Below are positions 32,638 through 41,651 of a stretch of DNA of 58,329 nt, one piece after another. The stretch spans positions 1-58,329 of the forward strand of contig CADEDN010000019.1 in the NCBI GenBank assembly GCA_902826095.1. Direction: 5' to 3'. Under the pieces are notes generated by a model. That model searched no databases, was not told the origin of the DNA, and worked only from the letters and a program-made list of their open reading frames with translations. The stretch's first letter is position 1, and every line of letters begins with the position of its first letter. Source of the DNA: an uncultured Alphaproteobacteria bacterium. Lineage in GTDB: Bacteria > Pseudomonadota > Alphaproteobacteria > Caulobacterales > Parvularculaceae. The position numbers and the translations under genes were made by a program.

Positions 32638-34488
32638 TTATGCGGGCGAATGCGCCAGCGCGGCGCTTTCGGCGGCGGTTTGGTTTGACGTCTGCCGTCG
32701 CCAAAGCGCGGCGTAAAGGCCGCTTTTGGCGAGAAGGCCGTCGTGACTGCCGGTCTCGGCGATTCGCCCCTTGTCGAGCACAAGAATCTTGTCGGCGCGC
32801 GCAATCGTCGACAGGCGATGCGCGACGGCGATCGTCGTGCGGCCGCGGGAGGCTTCCGCCAGCGCCGCCTGCACATCCTTTTCGGTTTCCGAGTCAAGCG
32901 ACGACGTCGCCTCATCGAGGACGAGGATGGCGGGATCGAGCAAGATCGCGCGCGCTACGCCGACGCGTTGTTTTTCGCCGCCGGATAGTTTCAGTCCGCG
33001 CTCGCCGACGCGCGTATCGAGGCCCTTTGGAAGGCCGGCGATGAACGCGCCGAGCTGGGCGCGCCTCGCCGCCGCCATGACGGCGTCGTCGCCGGCGTCT
33101 GGGTTCGCGTAGGCGAGGTTGAAGCGCAGCGTGTCATTAAAGAGCACGACTTCCTGCGGCACCAGCCCAAGCGCGCCGCGCAGGCTCTTTTGCGTCACAT
33201 CGCGAATGTCGACGCCGTCCAGCAAGATCCTGCCCGCGGACGGATCGTAAAAGCGGAAAAGAAGCTTCAGGATTGTCGATTTTCCGGCCCCGGACGGTCC
33301 GACGATGCCGACAAAGGCTCCGCCGGGAATGTCGAAATCGACGTCATCGAGCCCGGCCTGTCGCCCTTCATGCACAAACGAGACATGCTCAAAACGGATT
33401 TCGCCGCGCGAGGGCTTCAGGTTCCCGGCGCTGGCGCGGTCCTTGATCTCCGGCGCAAGGTCCAGAAGGTCAAAGAGTTTCTCGATATCGACCGCGCCCT
33501 GTTTGATCTCCCGCCAGGCGAAGCCGAGAATGTTGAGCGGCCTGTAAATATTCGTCAGCATCAAGATGACGGCGGTGATGTCGCCCGCCTTCAGCCCGCC
33601 GTCGCGCACGGAGAAGGAGGCGAGCAGCGCCGCCGCGAGAAGCCCCGCCGTCATGATGAATTCCTGCCCGGCGTTCAGCAGCGCCAGTGACTGCGCCTGC
33701 CGGACAAAGCGGTCATTATAAGCCTGCATGGCGCCGTCATAACGCGCCGCCTCGCGCTCCTCCGCGGCGAAGGCCTTCACGGTCTCAAAATTCGTCAGAG
33801 TGTCCATCGTGATCGCGCGAAGCTCCGTGTCCGCTTCGTTCATCGCGCGCCTTTGCTTATTGCGCCATTCGGTGATCAGGACCGTGAAGACCGCATAAAC
33901 GATCACGGTCGCGACGGCCGCCAGCGCCAGTGAAACTGAATAAAGCGCCGCCATGACGGCCGCGGCGAGCGCGAGCTCAATCACCGTCGGACCGATATTG
34001 AAGGCGAGAAATCGCAACAGAAATTCCATGGCGCCGGCGCCGCGCTCGATGATGCGGTTAAGCGCGCCGGCTCGCCGCGTCAGATGGAACTGCAGCGACT
34101 GCGCCTGCGCGTGTGCGAAGGCTTCGACGGCGATGACGCGATTGGCGTCCTGGGTGACGCGCGTAAAGAATGCGTCGCGCGCCTGCGGCAGACCGTTCGA
34201 CAAAAATCGCGCCGCTGCGAACAGCAGGAAGAATATCGCGAATGACGGCGCCGCGGCGGAAACGCCCTCGCCGTCGACCACGCGATTGATCCCGTCGCCC
34301 ATCCAGACAGGCGCGGCGACGGCAAGCGCCTTTGAGGCGAGCGTGAGGGCGACGGCAGCGGCCATGCGCGGGCGCCATTTGGCGAGCGCCGGCCGCCAGA
34401 GAATTTTCGACATCCGCCCAAGCGTCGTCCAGAAGGACTTGGGCTCCGCGGCAGGCTCGCTAGCATTGGTCACCGCGCCGCACTCCAT
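32638..34488 (-). CDS. ATM1-type ABC exporter
   Basis: 616 residues, a half-transporter with six TMs in residues about 35-330 fused to an ATPase domain: Walker A GPSGAGKSTI, signature LSGGEKQRVGVARAI, Walker B ILVLDEATSSLDSE, H-loop VAHRLSTI. The TM domain (LNRIIERGAGAMEFLLRFLA, FNIGPTVIELAL, EWRNKQRRAMNEADTELRA) matches the ATM1/HMT1 group, which exports glutathione conjugates or metal-glutathione complexes. It converges on the histidine kinase gene (24 bp between stops). Confidence 0.9.
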   Translation of the reverse strand: MECGAVTNASEPAAEPKSFWTTLGRMSKILWRPALAKWRPRMAAAVALTLASKALAVAAPVWMGDGINRVVDGEGVSAAAPSFAIFFLLFAAARFLSNGLPQARDAFFTRVTQDANRVIAVEAFAHAQAQSLQFHLTRRAGALNRIIERGAGAMEFLLRFLAFNIGPTVIELALAAAVMAALYSVSLALAAVATVIVYAVFTVLITEWRNKQRRAMNEADTELRAITMDTLTNFETVKAFAAEEREAARYDGAMQAYNDRFVRQAQSLALLNAGQEFIMTAGLLAAALLASFSVRDGGLKAGDITAVILMLTNIYRPLNILGFAWREIKQGAVDIEKLFDLLDLAPEIKDRASAGNLKPSRGEIRFEHVSFVHEGRQAGLDDVDFDIPGGAFVGIVGPSGAGKSTILKLLFRFYDPSAGRILLDGVDIRDVTQKSLRGALGLVPQEVVLFNDTLRFNLAYANPDAGDDAVMAAARRAQLGAFIAGLPKGLDTRVGERGLKLSGGEKQRVGVARAILLDPAILVLDEATSSLDSETEKDVQAALAEASRGRTTIAVAHRLSTIARADKILVLDKGRIAETGSHDGLLAKSGLYAALWRRQTSNQTAAESAALAHSPA

Positions 34489-34528
34489 CTCAGGCGGTTA
34501 ACGATTCCTTTCCGGAACATGCTTGTAG

Positions 34529-34557
34529 TTGTTCTTTTAATCATATGCTCGTATAGA
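34529..34557 (+). promoter_or_regulatory. Predicted sigma-70-type promoter for the PilZ gene
   Basis: TTGTTC (34529-34534), 17 bp, then TATAGA (34552-34557), in a markedly AT-rich stretch. It lies about 50 bp upstream of the PilZ protein start and is the clearest hexamer pair in this region. Confidence 0.45.
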
Positions 34558-34607
34558 TTGTATTCGATCGATGAGCTGATTGCTCAGGTTGAAAACAGGA
34601 GGCGTCG

Positions 34608-34982
34608 ATGTCGGCCTATAGCACGCGCATCGCCCAACGGCTCGCCGCGATCGCGGCGCAGCCGCAAGTTCCCAAGCCGAACGCACCGACGGCGCTGGAC
34701 TATGACGGCCGGCGCGAGGAGCGGCGACCAGTGTTCCGCTTTGCCCGGATCATCTTGATGGACCGATCTGAAGTCGGCTGCATCGTCACCGACATCAGCG
34801 CTTCCGGCGCGCGTATCATGCTCGAAGGCGCCTGCGCGCTGCCCGGCATGATCAAACTGAGGCTTGTCCTGACCGGAGAAACGCGGCGCGCGCGCGTCGC
34901 CTGGCAGCGGGATAAGTCCGCGGGACTTTCATTCTTGGTGGAACGTCCGGGGCGCTTTGGCGTCGGCGGCGCTAAACCTTAA
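34608..34982 (+). CDS. PilZ domain protein
   Basis: 124 residues with a strong AGGAGG ribosome site. After a 40-residue N-terminal tail comes a PilZ fold: RREERRPVFRFARIILMD, then the switch-type motif VTDISASGARIML (consensus DxSxxG) and a beta strand VAWQRDKSAGLSFL. The upstream RxxxR cluster is present as RREERR, so c-di-GMP binding is plausible. It has no effector domain. No cyclase or EAL gene is adjacent. Confidence 0.85.
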   Translation: MSAYSTRIAQRLAAIAAQPQVPKPNAPTALDYDGRREERRPVFRFARIILMDRSEVGCIVTDISASGARIMLEGACALPGMIKLRLVLTGETRRARVAWQRDKSAGLSFLVERPGRFGVGGAKP

Positions 34983-35090
34983 GGCGCGCCAAACCTTGAG
35001 GCGCGGCTGGGATCAAATTCACGAAAAATCAGACTCGACCTTGGATTCGTCGCAATCTTCCTTATCTTCGGCGGGCTCCAACCGGCATTG

Positions 35091-35717
35091 ATGGGATCCG
35101 ATTTGCGACTTGATCGACGTTCCTTCCTGCAGGCGGGTCTGACCCTGATCGGCGCCGGCGCAACGGCGCCGACAATGGCGCAGGCGCCGGGACTTCCAAA
35201 GTCAGCGCTGATCGCTATCGCGAAAATGGCGATCGAGAGGAACGCCGCGAGGCTTCAGCACGCAGACCGCGCCGCGCTCGTTGATTTCTCCGCGCCGTCC
35301 TGGCAAGCGCGATTCCATCTGGTCGATCTTGCCAAGGGCGACGTCGCCTCGTTTTTGACGGCGCATGGGCGCGGATCGGATCCGGGGCATACGGGGTGGC
35401 TGAAAAAATTCTCAAACGAGCCGGGCTCCTACGCGACATCCAAGGGCGCCTATATCACTGGCGCCGAATATGACGGCAAATACGGCCGCGCCCTGCGGCT
35501 TGCGGGATTAGACCCGGAGAACAGCAACGCCGAAGCGCGCGCCATCGTCATTCACGGTGCGTGGTATGTGAGCGACGCGATGCTGGAAAAATACGGCAAG
35601 CTCGGCCGCAGCGAGGGATGCTTTGCGCTGAAGGAGGCGGATCTGGCGGGCGTCCTCAACCGCCTCGGCGAAGGCCGCCTGATCTTCGCCGGAAAACTGC
35701 GCGACATCCAGTTCTAG
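35091..35717 (+). CDS. L,D-transpeptidase catalytic-domain protein (YkuD_2 type), Tat-like signal
   Basis: 208 residues. The N-terminus DRRSFLQAGLTLIGAGATAP is a twin-arginine-like signal. The body matches the murein L,D-transpeptidase catalytic-domain family: AIVIHGAWYVSD and the catalytic Cys in GRSEGCFAL. It would crosslink peptidoglycan 3-3 or attach a lipoprotein. Its stop shares the sequence CTAG with the stop of the convergent second L,D-transpeptidase. Confidence 0.82.
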   Translation: MGSDLRLDRRSFLQAGLTLIGAGATAPTMAQAPGLPKSALIAIAKMAIERNAARLQHADRAALVDFSAPSWQARFHLVDLAKGDVASFLTAHGRGSDPGHTGWLKKFSNEPGSYATSKGAYITGAEYDGKYGRALRLAGLDPENSNAEARAIVIHGAWYVSDAMLEKYGKLGRSEGCFALKEADLAGVLNRLGEGRLIFAGKLRDIQF

Positions 35718-36937
35718 CCGGGCGGACATTCGCCGACCTCGTCGGCTGTTGGACTTGCAACCGCCTTGACGCCCCGTTCGGCGAGAATCGCTCGATCGAG
35801 CCCGTATATGTCAGGGTGGAGGGTGACGCCGGCATCCTTGGCGGCGCTCGCCGTGAAATAGCCGACATAAACGGGAAGCGGCGTTTCGAGTTCGATCGCG
35901 GTCGTGTCGTTCGTCGCGACGATGCCTTTGAGCGTTTCTTCATTCCATTGCGGCCCAAGGATCGCCGCTGCAAAGGCGAGGGCGTCGTCGACGCGAATGC
36001 AGCCATGGCTGAGCGCGCGATTTTCCCGCTCGAACAAGTCGCGCGCTGGCGTGTCGTGCAGAAATATTCCGTAGGGATTGGGCATGATCAGCTTCATCTC
36101 GCCAAGCGCGTTTTTCGGACCCGGTTTTTGTCGCACGCCGACGTCGACGGCCGAATAATATCCAAGGCGCGCGGCTTCTCGCGGCTTTTTCTTCATCAGA
36201 GCGCCGACGTTTTCGGCGACGATGCTCGGCGGCACGAACCAGGTCGGATTGAAGGCCACCCCGGTGACAAGAGCCGAGAACTGCCAGGTCGGCGTCTTTT
36301 TCGCCCCGACGATGACGCGTCGCCGCGCGGCCAATTCGCCATTGCGGACGATGATCGCCTCATAGGCCGGCGCGTTCACCAATATGTAATCGGCGCCGAG
36401 CGCTCCTGGCATCCAGCGCCAGCGCTCCATGTTGACCTTGATGACGGCTTGAAGATTTTCGTCGCCTGCCGCCTTTTGCAAGGCGTCCTTGAGCGCGCGA
36501 TATTCAGCGTGATCCGGCTCAAACGACGAAAGCGTCGCGGCGACGGCGTTCGCTGCGGCGGCGGATTGCGCGGCAATGGCGATTTCAGCCTGGCCAATCA
36601 CATCGTCCAAGACTCGCCAGCGGATGCGCTTTTCCACGGGCGTGACGCCGGATCGCAGGTCGATGGCGATTTTCGAAAACAATGCGCCGGCGACGTTGTC
36701 CGATTTCACGGCGTCGCCTTCGGCGATCGCGGCGTCCAGGCCGGCGAAATCATAATCTTGCAGGGAAAGACCGTTTGATGAAAGCAACGCCGTCGCCGCG
36801 CGAAGCTCATTCAAATCGGACTCGTCCCATTGCGCCGCCGGCGCCGTTTCCGCCGACGCGGCGGCGCCGCCGATCGCGCAGACGATGATCGACGCAGCGA
36901 TCCGGATGTAGTTCCTAAACGCGGGAATGAGCTTCAT
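35714..36937 (-). CDS. L,D-transpeptidase, YcbB/LdtD type
   Basis: 407 residues with a signal peptide (ending GAAASAE), a helical substrate-binding region, and a YkuD domain: FNPTWFVPPSIVAENVGALM, then LIMPNPYGIFLHDTPARDLF and the catalytic motif ALSHGCIRVDD. The large size and the capping subdomain between the scaffold and the Cys motif fit YcbB, which makes 3-3 crosslinks. It ends a minus-strand series, 43 bp after the EVE gene. Confidence 0.87.
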   Translation of the reverse strand: MKLIPAFRNYIRIAASIIVCAIGGAAASAETAPAAQWDESDLNELRAATALLSSNGLSLQDYDFAGLDAAIAEGDAVKSDNVAGALFSKIAIDLRSGVTPVEKRIRWRVLDDVIGQAEIAIAAQSAAAANAVAATLSSFEPDHAEYRALKDALQKAAGDENLQAVIKVNMERWRWMPGALGADYILVNAPAYEAIIVRNGELAARRRVIVGAKKTPTWQFSALVTGVAFNPTWFVPPSIVAENVGALMKKKPREAARLGYYSAVDVGVRQKPGPKNALGEMKLIMPNPYGIFLHDTPARDLFERENRALSHGCIRVDDALAFAAAILGPQWNEETLKGIVATNDTTAIELETPLPVYVGYFTASAAKDAGVTLHPDIYGLDRAILAERGVKAVASPTADEVGECPPG

Positions 36938-36980
36938 CGCTCCAAAAATCGAGATCGCCTTTGCCGACAGCCTCGGCGAG

Positions 36981-37397
36981 CTATTGCAATCCCCCCAGTT
37001 TGCGCACGCGCGCCCATTCCGACGCAGTCACGGGCTGGACGGAAAGACGCGTGTTTTTCACCAGCGCCATCTCCGCAAAGGTTTTGTCCTTCTTGATATC
37101 CGAAAGCGCGACTGACTTCGGTAAGGGTTCAACGGCCGCCACATCGACCATGACCCAACCCGCTTCATCGGCGGAGCTGTCTGGATAGGCTTCCTTGATC
37201 ACTTTGACTATTCCGACAACCGCCTTTTCATCGCCGGTGTGATAGAAAAAGGCGAGATCGCCCTTCTTCATCGCCCGCAAATTGATCCGCGCCTGCGCGT
37301 TCCTGACGCCCGACCAGGGTTCGCCCTTCTTGCCGCGCGCCAGCTGCTCGCGCCAACTGAACGTCGACGGTTCGGTCTTCAAGAGCCAATATGACAT
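36981..37397 (-). CDS. EVE domain protein
   Basis: 138 residues, a single EVE domain of the PUA-like superfamily: MSYWLLKTEPSTFSW, WSGVRNAQARINLRAMKKGD, FFYHTGDEKAVVGIVKV and YPDSS. EVE domains bind modified bases in DNA or RNA. It lies 12 bp after the GST gene and is probably cotranscribed. Confidence 0.9.
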   Translation of the reverse strand: MSYWLLKTEPSTFSWREQLARGKKGEPWSGVRNAQARINLRAMKKGDLAFFYHTGDEKAVVGIVKVIKEAYPDSSADEAGWVMVDVAAVEPLPKSVALSDIKKDKTFAEMALVKNTRLSVQPVTASEWARVRKLGGLQ

Positions 37398-37409
37398 CGA
37401 GACAAGTCC

Positions 37410-38024
37410 TTATTGCGCTGGAGGAACCGTCTCGAAAACGCTGCGCCGTTCCATCGCCCGATCATAAAGCGCTTTGACTTGAGATCGGCCCCTCAGCCAA
37501 TCAACTTCCGGAAATCTGAGAGCGCCGTAACCGATAAGGCAAACGAGACCGATCGTTCCGATGTCGAAGGCCCGATCAAAGTCGCGCGCCTTGTCCTCCG
37601 ACCAATCGAGCGCCGCTTGCGCCTTGTCGACCAGATCGTCGCGCTGCGCCGGCCAGCGCGTTCCTTCGGGACGAATTCTTGATTCATACATGGCCGCGAC
37701 AAGACCTTCCGCGGCGCCGGCGGTCACCGCGTGCCGATTCAAGGCGTTAATGCGCGCGCTCGCATCGGACGGAATGATTTCGCCGTTTGACGTCAAGTTC
37801 AGAAACTCGATGATGACGCGGCTGTCGACAATGATCTCGCCGTCATCGGTTTCAATCGCCGGCACGCGCCGGATCGGATTGACGCGGCCGCCGAAATCGC
37901 GATTTGGCTCCGCCGGCTTGACGATCGTCGGCATGAAGACGATTTCCTCGCCGCGACCAAGTTCGATCGCAGCAATACGGACAGCGCGTACGAAGGGGGA
38001 TGTGAGCGAACCGTAGAGTTTCAT
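37410..38024 (-). CDS. Glutathione S-transferase family protein
   Basis: 204 residues, standard GST length. The thioredoxin-like N-terminal domain (MKLYGSLTSPFVRAVRIAA, RRVPAIETDDGEIIVDSRVI) has the cis-Pro and the Asp-Ser that hold glutathione. A helical C-terminal domain follows. The substrate is unknown. Start overlaps the stop of the upstream 3-hydroxyisobutyryl-CoA hydrolase gene by 4 bp. Confidence 0.88.
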   Translation of the reverse strand: MKLYGSLTSPFVRAVRIAAIELGRGEEIVFMPTIVKPAEPNRDFGGRVNPIRRVPAIETDDGEIIVDSRVIIEFLNLTSNGEIIPSDASARINALNRHAVTAGAAEGLVAAMYESRIRPEGTRWPAQRDDLVDKAQAALDWSEDKARDFDRAFDIGTIGLVCLIGYGALRFPEVDWLRGRSQVKALYDRAMERRSVFETVPPAQ

Positions 38025-39076
38025 GGGAGCGTCAGTTCATCTTTGATCGGCTCGAAATAAGCGGCGATGTCGGCGTCGCTGACGCCTTCAACCGTCGCGG
38101 GCGACCAGCGCGGATTCTTGTCCTTGTCGATGATCGCCGCGCGGACGCCTTCGAAGAAATCATGGCCTTCCATCACGCGGCGAACGATCCTGAATTCCAT
38201 CTTCATGGCCTCATCAAAATCAAGCGTCGAGCCGCGCCGCATCTGCTCATAGGTCAGCTTGAGCGACGTCGGCGACATCCGTGCGAAAATGCGCAGCATG
38301 TCGGCGGCGACGTCATGCCCATCCGCTTTCAACGTCGCATAAAAATCGTCAAAGCCGGCGTGACCGGTAAAGAGCCGCGCAAGGGCCGGCCTGATTTCGT
38401 TGACATGCGACTCGCCGGGATCTTCGGCGTATCCGTCGAGCACGGCTTCGATGTCCGCATGCGGATTGGAGCCGAAATCCAGTCCGGTCAATTCCCGCAA
38501 CAGAACCGGGATCTGGACTGTCGGCGCGTAATGCGTCGCAACGCCCGCCGCCATGCAATCGGCCGCTTTGGCCCGCGCGCCGGTGAGCGCATAATAAAGC
38601 CCGAGCCCGTCATGAAGGCGCGGCAGAAAATGCCCGCCGCCGACATCAGGAAACAGCCCGATGCCCGTTTCCGGCATTGCAAACAATGTGCGATCGCCGG
38701 CGATGCGAAAATCGCCGTGCGCGGACAGGCCGACGCCGCCGCCCATGACGATGCCGTCGATGATCGCAACATAGGGCTTCACAAAATGATGAATGAGCGC
38801 GTTGAGGCGATATTCCTCCCGGAAAAACTCGCTAGTCCCGACCGGATCGATCTTGCCGTCGTCATGCAGTCGGCGAATATCGGCGCCCGCGCAAAACGCT
38901 CTCTCGCCGGCGCCCTTGATGAGCGCCGCCTTGACAGCGGGCGAACGCTCCCACTCGATCAGCTGCGCGCGCATCCGCTTCACCATGTCAAAACTCAGCG
39001 CGTTCAACTGGTCAGGGCGATTGAGCGTGATCACGCCCCAGTCATTGATCTTTTCAAAGAGAATGTCAGCGCTCAT
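38021..39076 (-). CDS. 3-hydroxyisobutyryl-CoA hydrolase (enoyl-CoA hydratase family)
   Basis: 351 residues, longer than hydratases and the typical length of 3-hydroxyisobutyryl-CoA hydrolase, which works in valine catabolism. Crotonase blocks: VITLNRPDQLNALSFDMVKR, GAGERAFCAGADIRRL, GIVMGGGVGLSAHGDFRIA. The hydrolase-specific PETGIGLFPDVGGGHFLPRL and the C-terminal EGVRAAIIDKDKNPRW are clear. The methylmalonate-semialdehyde dehydrogenase of the same pathway is at 46.8 kb, away from it. Confidence 0.9.
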   Translation of the reverse strand: MSADILFEKINDWGVITLNRPDQLNALSFDMVKRMRAQLIEWERSPAVKAALIKGAGERAFCAGADIRRLHDDGKIDPVGTSEFFREEYRLNALIHHFVKPYVAIIDGIVMGGGVGLSAHGDFRIAGDRTLFAMPETGIGLFPDVGGGHFLPRLHDGLGLYYALTGARAKAADCMAAGVATHYAPTVQIPVLLRELTGLDFGSNPHADIEAVLDGYAEDPGESHVNEIRPALARLFTGHAGFDDFYATLKADGHDVAADMLRIFARMSPTSLKLTYEQMRRGSTLDFDEAMKMEFRIVRRVMEGHDFFEGVRAAIIDKDKNPRWSPATVEGVSDADIAAYFEPIKDELTLP

Positions 39077-39095
39077 CGTTCAATTCCATCATGCG

Positions 39096-39944
39096 TCACG
39101 ACAGCTCCGCGCAATGCCGGAAATGCGGTTGGAACAAGTCCTCAAAGTCGGCGACAGCGTCCGCGCGTATGGCGAGAATGTCCATATTGGCGCCGACGCC
39201 TGATTTCCCTTTCTGCGGCGAATAGGGCGCAAAATGCAGACGGTCAAATTTCTTTGAGATCCCGTCGGTCTGGATCTCGCGCGCGGCCGTGAGAAAAGGC
39301 CGATAGCCGAACGTCGCGACGAAGGCCGCAAGATCGTCGGCGTGATACCCAAACGCCGCGCTTCGGCCGGAGATTTCAGCAACAATCATCCTTGGCTGCA
39401 CGCGCCCAAGATCCGCGCCCTGAAGCGTTTGCAACTCGGCGCCTTCAACATCGCTCTTGATCAGTTCAAGGCGGGCGAGATCGTCGCCGAGCGCCTCCGC
39501 GAGCGTCGTCGTCTCGACCGTTTCACGATTCTCAGGCTTGAAAAACTCGCTATTATTCATCAGCGAGCCGATTCCGGGGCGCGTGTCGTCATAGTAGAAG
39601 TCGACGGATTTGCCGCTTTCGTTCCAAACCGCTTTGCGAATGAGCGCGACATCCTTGTGCGCGGAGAATTTCTTTTGCAGCGCGTCGTAATTTCGGCTGT
39701 ACGCTTCAAAGGCGTAAACGCGCCAGTAGCGTTGCGCGAAAGGATAGGTCCATGACCCAAGATTGGCGCCCACGTCGGCGAAAACTTTCGCCTTCAATTG
39801 GCCGGCCTTCTTGAGATACTGAAAATAGTGATCCGCGATCGCAAAGGACGTGAGCCCGGCCGCCTTGATCGCCGCCGACATCGCCGCCCGCAATTGCGCC
39901 CGCCCCTCTTCGGTAAGTTTCCCCGTCGCCGGCTCAAGCGCCAC
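39096..39944 (-). CDS. FkbM family methyltransferase
   Basis: 282 residues with a SAM-binding fold: VFADVGANLGSWTYPFA (motif I), VYAFEAYSRNYDALQKKF and LELIKSDVEGAELQTLQGAD, the FkbM hallmark. FkbM proteins O-methylate sugars, polyketides or other metabolites; the substrate is unknown. It sits 19 bp before the hydrolase gene on the same strand. Confidence 0.88.
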   Translation of the reverse strand: MALEPATGKLTEEGRAQLRAAMSAAIKAAGLTSFAIADHYFQYLKKAGQLKAKVFADVGANLGSWTYPFAQRYWRVYAFEAYSRNYDALQKKFSAHKDVALIRKAVWNESGKSVDFYYDDTRPGIGSLMNNSEFFKPENRETVETTTLAEALGDDLARLELIKSDVEGAELQTLQGADLGRVQPRMIVAEISGRSAAFGYHADDLAAFVATFGYRPFLTAAREIQTDGISKKFDRLHFAPYSPQKGKSGVGANMDILAIRADAVADFEDLFQPHFRHCAELS

Positions 39945-40024
39945 AATCAGCCTCCGTGCCCGCAGGCGCGCTCCGCATCATTCGCCCTTCATCCGCGCCG
40001 GCGGCGCGGCGCGCAGATCCCATT

Positions 40025-40723
40025 TCATGCGGCGTCCTCCCGATCCTTTTCAGCTGGCTTGAGCGCCTCCGCGTTACTTTCATGCCCTTCAAGCGGCGTC
40101 CCGTCGAACCCCGGCATGCCTGGGAGCGGGTGGTCGCGTTCCTCGGTCAGCGGCGTCATCGGGCCGTGCTGGCCCTTTCTGTGGGTCGCCCACCGAATGG
40201 CGATGTAACCTGCAAGCGTCAGCACGGCGATGACGGGCAGCCAGAACTTCGCCTTCTCGCCGGCGACGGCGCCGCCTACGTGAAACAGCGTGAACATGAT
40301 CGCGACATACATCGACGCGGTGATCAACAGGACAAAGAGATATTTCACGTAATTCGCCTTGAAAAACCCGCAGGCGACGTAGGTCGGGATGCGGGTTCCC
40401 GGCACGAACCGCGCGGTCAGCATCGTCTGGATGAATTCTTTTCGGACCAGATCGCCGGCGACGGACACGCCCGGTTTCTCCGCGAATTTGTGCGCCCATT
40501 CATAGCGCCGCGCGAGACGGCCTATCCAGTATTTCCACGCGTCGGACGCCATCAACCCGATGATGATCGCGGCGATCAGATAATGCGTCGGCGCGAGCCC
40601 CATGATCGAGGCGGTCGCCGCGCCGATCACGGCGGCGTCCTCCTGCAAGAACGGCAGCGCGAAAATCGCGAAATAGAGCGCAAAGCCGGTGAGATGGGTG
40701 AAATCTTCTGGGATGCCGAACAA
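40025..40723 (-). CDS. DedA family membrane protein
   Basis: 232 residues with several TMs. The DedA features are EDAAVIGAA near the N-terminus, FVPGTRIPTYVACGFF (the conserved FxPxxR-type re-entrant motif) and GRLARRYEWAHKFAEKPGVS. Recent work ties DedA proteins to lipid scrambling/flipping such as undecaprenyl phosphate. The C-terminal tail is a charged cytosolic extension. Confidence 0.85.
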   Translation of the reverse strand: MFGIPEDFTHLTGFALYFAIFALPFLQEDAAVIGAATASIMGLAPTHYLIAAIIIGLMASDAWKYWIGRLARRYEWAHKFAEKPGVSVAGDLVRKEFIQTMLTARFVPGTRIPTYVACGFFKANYVKYLFVLLITASMYVAIMFTLFHVGGAVAGEKAKFWLPVIAVLTLAGYIAIRWATHRKGQHGPMTPLTEERDHPLPGMPGFDGTPLEGHESNAEALKPAEKDREDAA

Positions 40724-40735
40724 ACGCGATTACTC

Positions 40736-41155
40736 CTAATAGGTCTGCTTTTGCGGCAGCCCGTCATTGATGTCGTAATAGTCGCCCTTGTCGGCGACGA
40801 AAATGTGTTCGGTGATTTTGACGCCAGTCGGCTCATCGAGCGCGCCAAGAGCGATTGCGATCCGGTGCGCGTGGTCCTTGTGCCGGTCTGCGTGCCAAAA
40901 AAGCGCCGAGCCGCATTTCTTGCAGAAACCGCGACGAACAAGGTCTGAAGAGCGGAACCAGCGGAGGCTGTCTTCGCCGCTTTCGAATTTCAACGAGGCG
41001 GATGGAACATTGACCGACGCCCAAAAATTGCCGCTCCAGCGCCGGCACTGCCCGCAATGGCAGGCGTCGGCGTGATCGCGGTCGCGCGCCGCCCTAAAGG
41101 CGACGGCGCCGCAGAGGCATCTGCCGGTGAAGTCGCTGGTGTTTTTCGCCGCCAT
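40736..41155 (-). CDS. GFA (glutathione-dependent formaldehyde-activating) family protein
   Basis: 139-residue zinc-binding protein with the GFA/CENP-V cysteine pattern: CLCGAVAF, CHCGQCRRWSG and, later, CKKCGSALFWH. Gfa-type proteins bind glutathione or form S-hydroxymethylglutathione, but many homologues have no proven activity. It starts 12 bp upstream of dedA's codons in the same operon. Confidence 0.9.
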   Translation of the reverse strand: MAAKNTSDFTGRCLCGAVAFRAARDRDHADACHCGQCRRWSGNFWASVNVPSASLKFESGEDSLRWFRSSDLVRRGFCKKCGSALFWHADRHKDHAHRIAIALGALDEPTGVKITEHIFVADKGDYYDINDGLPQKQTY

Positions 41156-41168
41156 CGGTCGCCTCCGG

Positions 41169-41651
41169 TTACAGCGCGTTGAACCGTCCGAGGAGCCAGG
41201 TCAACCAGGCCCGATAGCCTTCCGGCGTTAGATCGGCGTCAGACGCCGCCGCGATGATGGCGCGGACCTCCTCCTCCGTCTCATTCTCGGCCAGAAGCCT
41301 TGTCAGCTCGCGCATCGCCTCTTCCCGGCGCGGACGCCAATCCGCCAGCATTTCCTTGACCGCGCCTTCAAGCCCGCCATGCTCCGCGATGGTGTGGCTG
41401 TTGAGATAGCCGCCGAGCATGGCGAATGTCGCGGGGTAGCGACTCTTCAGTTCAGCTCGCGCATTCTCGAATTCGCGCATCAGCGAGGCGGCGTAAGCGG
41501 CGGGCGATTTCACCTCTTGCGCCCGCCCTTCGATGATCGGCCCCTGATGGTCTTGCGACACGCGGCCGCCGCCGCCCGTAAACGCCTTCCAAAGGTTGAC
41601 GGCGATCAGCGCGAATATCCCGAGCGCAATCAGTTCAAGGATAGCGATCAT
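41169..41651 (-). CDS. Small membrane-anchored protein of unknown function
   Basis: 160 residues. One N-terminal TM (ELIALGIFALIAVNLW) is followed by a cytoplasmic helical region rich in Arg, Glu and Ala. I do not recognise a domain. It lies 13 bp before the GFA gene and appears to be the first gene of the long minus-strand run ending at the L,D-transpeptidase at 35.7 kb. Confidence 0.7.
   Translation of the reverse strand: MIAILELIALGIFALIAVNLWKAFTGGGGRVSQDHQGPIIEGRAQEVKSPAAYAASLMREFENARAELKSRYPATFAMLGGYLNSHTIAEHGGLEGAVKEMLADWRPRREEAMRELTRLLAENETEEEVRAIIAAASDADLTPEGYRAWLTWLLGRFNAL

Noticed and set aside
39977-40028. 16-codon frame overlapping the dedA stop (MKWDLRAAPPARMKGE)
   Set aside because: Overlap ATGA is suggestive, but it is too short and low in complexity for support.
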